Shown here: positions 61,203 to 64,000 of the stretch, piece after piece
Layout of the letters: each line of letters starts with the position of its first letter
Position numbering within the stretch: the stretch's first letter is position 1
NCBI RefSeq assembly: GCF_037975245.1
Contig: NC_092573.1
Coordinates: forward strand, 3,164,501-3,228,500
Source of the DNA: Apostichopus japonicus
Taxonomy: Eukaryota; Echinodermata; Holothuroidea; Aspidochirotida; Stichopodidae
Length of the DNA: 64,000 nucleotides
Direction of reading: 5' to 3'
Notes under the pieces: generated by a model
Databases searched by the model: none
What the model was told of the DNA's origin: nothing
What the model saw: only the letters and a program-made list of their open reading frames with translations
Program-made: the position numbers and the translations under genes

Positions 61203-61343
61203 TAACCCTGACCACTAGGCTATGGACGCTGATTGTATGTCCAGAGGTTCCAGCCTCCACCGGGATTCGAACCCGGGCCTCCCGCTTTGTACGCGGACAC
61301 CCTAACCACTAGGCTATGGACGCTGATTGTATGTCCAGAGGTT
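61203..61343 (-). repeat. tRNA-derived SINE-like unit with duplicated flank
   Basis: On the minus strand 61323-61251 reads as a 73-nt tRNA-like molecule: A box TAGCCTAGTGG (fits TRGYNNANNNG), B box GGTTCGAATCC, a 7-nt loop GTACAAA on a CCGC/GCGG stem, and acceptor arms GCGTCCA/TGGAGGC with one mismatch. The 46-bp flank ACCCT(G/A)ACCACTAGGCT...GAGGTTC is present on both sides (about 61205-61250 and 61299-61343), so part of the unit is tandemly duplicated. Related copies lie at 11391-11455 (-) and 13551-13640 (+). That makes a repeat more likely than a working tRNA gene. Confidence 0.8.
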
Positions 61344-61605
61344 CGAAACCGGTAAGGAAGGTCGTAATTCCACTGTAGGCGTTTGACACCTGTATCGAGC
61401 AATACTAGTTCTGTTTGACATATTTTCTGTGTTCTGTGACATATTTTGCCTTACTCTAGAGATCAAACATGATGCTAGCCAACTCGAAATCATTTGTGAT
61501 TCCTAAAGCCGGATCTCGAAAAACTTTGAACAGACTTTATGTTATTGAAATGGAGGTAAACGACAAAGGAAAATGAATATATATATAATTGAAATCATAG
61601 TGAGT

Positions 61606-61607
<2 letters not shown>

Positions 61608-61672
<65 letters not shown>
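61608..61672. repeat. (TA)n microsatellite
   Basis: About thirty uninterrupted TA units preceded by GTGTG. Confidence 0.97.
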
Positions 61673-61676
<4 letters not shown>

Positions 61677-64000
61677 ACTTTTGGTTTCAACATCGTGTAG
61701 TACTTCAATGTGGTGCAATTATTTATTTATTTATTTTTTTTTGCTCTAGTGTTTTCTCTAGTGTCTAGTCGCTAATCATAAAAACTAGGATGTATTGATA
61801 TATGGAATCGTCAAATAATATATGGTTGAAATAGTCATAAAATAATATAGCGACTGATTGTAGACTACATAGCTATGAAAAGTAAAAATAAACGAAAGCT
61901 ATTTAACTGCAACATTTAACTTCCTCAATTTAAAAAACTATAAAATATCTTTACACAAGTGATAATTATCTCTTCAAAATATAAAACTCTATAAACACAT
62001 GTTTCCAAAGAAACAGAGCACTTACCTAGCCATAAGATACTTAACGGTATCATATAATAAAAGTGCAGATGCCTGCTTAAAAATTAAAACACACTCACAC
62101 ACAAATTTTCCATATCGGCATCAAAAGAAAACAGGAGGGAATATAAATTGTATTATTTTATGAGCGGTTCATTCTGAAAAGTTTCAAAACTTTTTTTCTT
62201 TTCAATTTTCTTAGTATTGTTATGTGTACTCCTACCTTCACTTATAAATCTGTTCAACAGTTATATTTCTAATGGATTTTAATAGCAACATTTTGAGCTG
62301 ATATGCCCAAAATGTAACTCAGTTACACTCGGTGACTGATGAAGATAAAAATAACTACGTAATTGTCTCTTCATTTTACCAACTCATTTTCTCATTGTGT
62401 ATATGGCTGTTTGTGTATATAGAAGAGGTGGGGCTATCTTTCACACCGATTGATTAAAATATCCGTATCAAATCTGAGGGCGTCTTTAAACAAGCAAATC
62501 TCTACCTCTGAAACAAACTTCTGAAATAGAGGGGGCTGTAAATGTATTATATCTAAAGTTCCTTATAAAGGAACTCTAATTATACCGTAGCTAAATTTTC
62601 TCAATTCATCTCACAAATATGGTGATATCTAGGATTATAAATATCCATGATAATACGTCATATTTAAATACTCAATGGTAAAGTGGACTTTCATCTCAAC
62701 CCGTATGCATATTTATGAAACTAAGATTTGTTAACTTATCAAGTTATAGAGCTAAATATCAGCTGATTGCATCAATTTGAAACGAGAAGAGATATTTAAT
62801 TGTGTTCATGACTCTGAACAAGCACTGTATTTATGTGGGCTTCAGTTCATTTTTCAGTCTAGATATAAAGCATATATACATGTAAATATAGCAGAAATAG
62901 TGTAATAAAACAATGTAAATAAAGAATGATAAACGAATATACTTAACGATAATTTCTTATATACTATCATTCAGACATTTTGCAATATCTTTCAATTTAT
63001 TGTACATATGAAACTGTGGTTTTTAAGTACAATGTGTTTCTCAACACTAAAGATAAAATCTACAGTTTTTTTTTTTTAAGATGAACGCGCCTGGGATTGG
63101 TTTCCTGCATTTTACATTTGTAAATGAAATATTTAGCATGAAGTAAGAAAAAAGTTATAATGATTCATAAGTTTGTCCAAAAAGCCAAAAGAGATAATTT
63201 TGAAATTATTCCGTTGTGAGGAAAACAACATGAAATAGCATTCCAAAAAACTCATAACCCTATATCACAGTGCAAAACCAGGTGGGGATATCTTCATCTT
63301 CTAACTTACAGAATGTACATAAAGAATCCTGTCTCTATTTCATCTTAAAAAGTAGCTGGTTTGTACCAAAAATAAAATGTAAGTATCTAAACTGGATATA
63401 TTTTCGTATCCCAAACACTATGTATATAAACAATTTTAAAATATCTGACTCCATTCATCGTCAGGAATGTTCAACATGGTACGCCACTTAGAGCATGTTG
63501 AAAGGGAAGTAATAGTATTGACATCACTATTCTTACGTAATTCTATATTTATGCTCTTCTGGAGACTTTTTGACAATGCAGCATATCAACAAAGATAATT
63601 TCCTGTTGTGAATGAGACGTAACCTGGATCTAATTATTCTCCCAGAATGGCTTGCAATGGCATGTATAATCATACTATATATATATATAAGCACTGTTTA
63701 GTTATCCGATGGACAAACCAGGGAATCTGGTGAAACATTCAGCATCAATAATGAACCGCAACCATTATTGTTATAAACCTTTCTATAAGGACAAAAATAT
63801 TAAAGTTCTATATAGGATTTTATTTCTTTCTTTACTTCGCAAGCATATTAATCCAATTCTGACTATATACTTTGATATATAGGATATCGATTTATCAAGC
63901 TACGACACACTCCTACATGTTTTTCTCACCAAACTAAAGCTTCATGAGGAAGTAATTTTCACGAGGTTCCTAGCGTTTTGTTCTCCAGGACATATTTGCA

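Larger units (their letters stand above)
60769..64000. other. No gene recognised; tRNA-like repeat and (TA)n tract, otherwise AT-rich
   Basis: Apart from the repeats listed, this is AT-rich sequence with short ORFs lacking ATG or domains. A short (TA)n tract is at about 63676-63690. Confidence 0.6.

Noticed and set aside
61251-61323. Working tRNA gene on the minus strand
   Set aside because: Acceptor-stem mismatch, an unusual ACA anticodon, related copies at two other sites and a duplicated flank point to a SINE-type repeat.

Overview
This is an AT-rich, intron- and repeat-dominated stretch of an animal nuclear genome. The layout suggests a marine invertebrate deuterostome, and an echinoderm is my best guess. 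The reasons are: a tripartite animal-type E3 ligase gene with kilobase-scale introns, tRNA-derived SINE-like copies, hAT-type MITEs, many (TA)n and oligo-G/C tracts, and tracts rich in AGGCCTA words. The species cannot be fixed by eye. There are no bacterial operons, CRISPR arrays or rRNA genes. Almost all long ORFs in the window are chance or repeat-derived.

The one clearly functional gene lies on the minus strand. It is a MARCHF2/3-type membrane-associated RING-CH (C4HC3) E3 ubiquitin ligase. Three coding exons are resolved to the base: an N-terminal exon (22516-23048, with 5' UTR back to an acceptor at 23284/23285), a RING-CH exon (7124-7337) and a two-membrane-segment exon (6271-6486). 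Intron phases match at both junctions, giving 321 continuous codons. The introns are about 15.2 kb and 637 bp. The last coding exon was not found and is probably left of base 1. The first non-coding exon and promoter are not proven; a minus-strand YY1-type initiator motif at 60017-60027 is one candidate.

A second gene-derived locus at 51747-52784 (+) is a broken copy of an MFSD6-like major facilitator transporter, with several frameshifts, a block out of order and a second damaged terminal exon.

Region by region. 1-6270: intron or downstream sequence with an ACATCACATCATTAAAC tandem array (482-835). 7338-22515: the large MARCHF intron. It holds a 2.3-kb inverted-repeat-bounded unit (about 11345-13640) with tRNA-like arms and ten copies of GTGACTCGCGTGAC in one orientation, a 136-bp foldback element (14631-14766), a 281-bp tandem duplication (15991-16553) and a possible 500-bp inverted-repeat element (21365-21865). 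23285-51746: upstream intronic or intergenic DNA with a 75-80-bp minisatellite (24090-24462), a strictly 32-bp satellite (24895-26012), a (TG)n/(TATG)n tract, a 30-bp minisatellite (about 32180-32680) and several hairpins. 52785-60404: an irregular AACCCACA-rich tract (53750-54300), and a 42-bp tandem array of palindromes whose arms co-vary (56823-57043). 60405-60768: a hAT-type MITE with perfect 8-bp target duplications. 60769-64000: a tRNA-derived repeat and a long (TA)n tract.

The strongest candidates for something undescribed are the GTGACTCGCGTGAC unit inside the MARCHF intron and the co-varying palindrome array. Both are structural readings from the sequence, and no function is proven.
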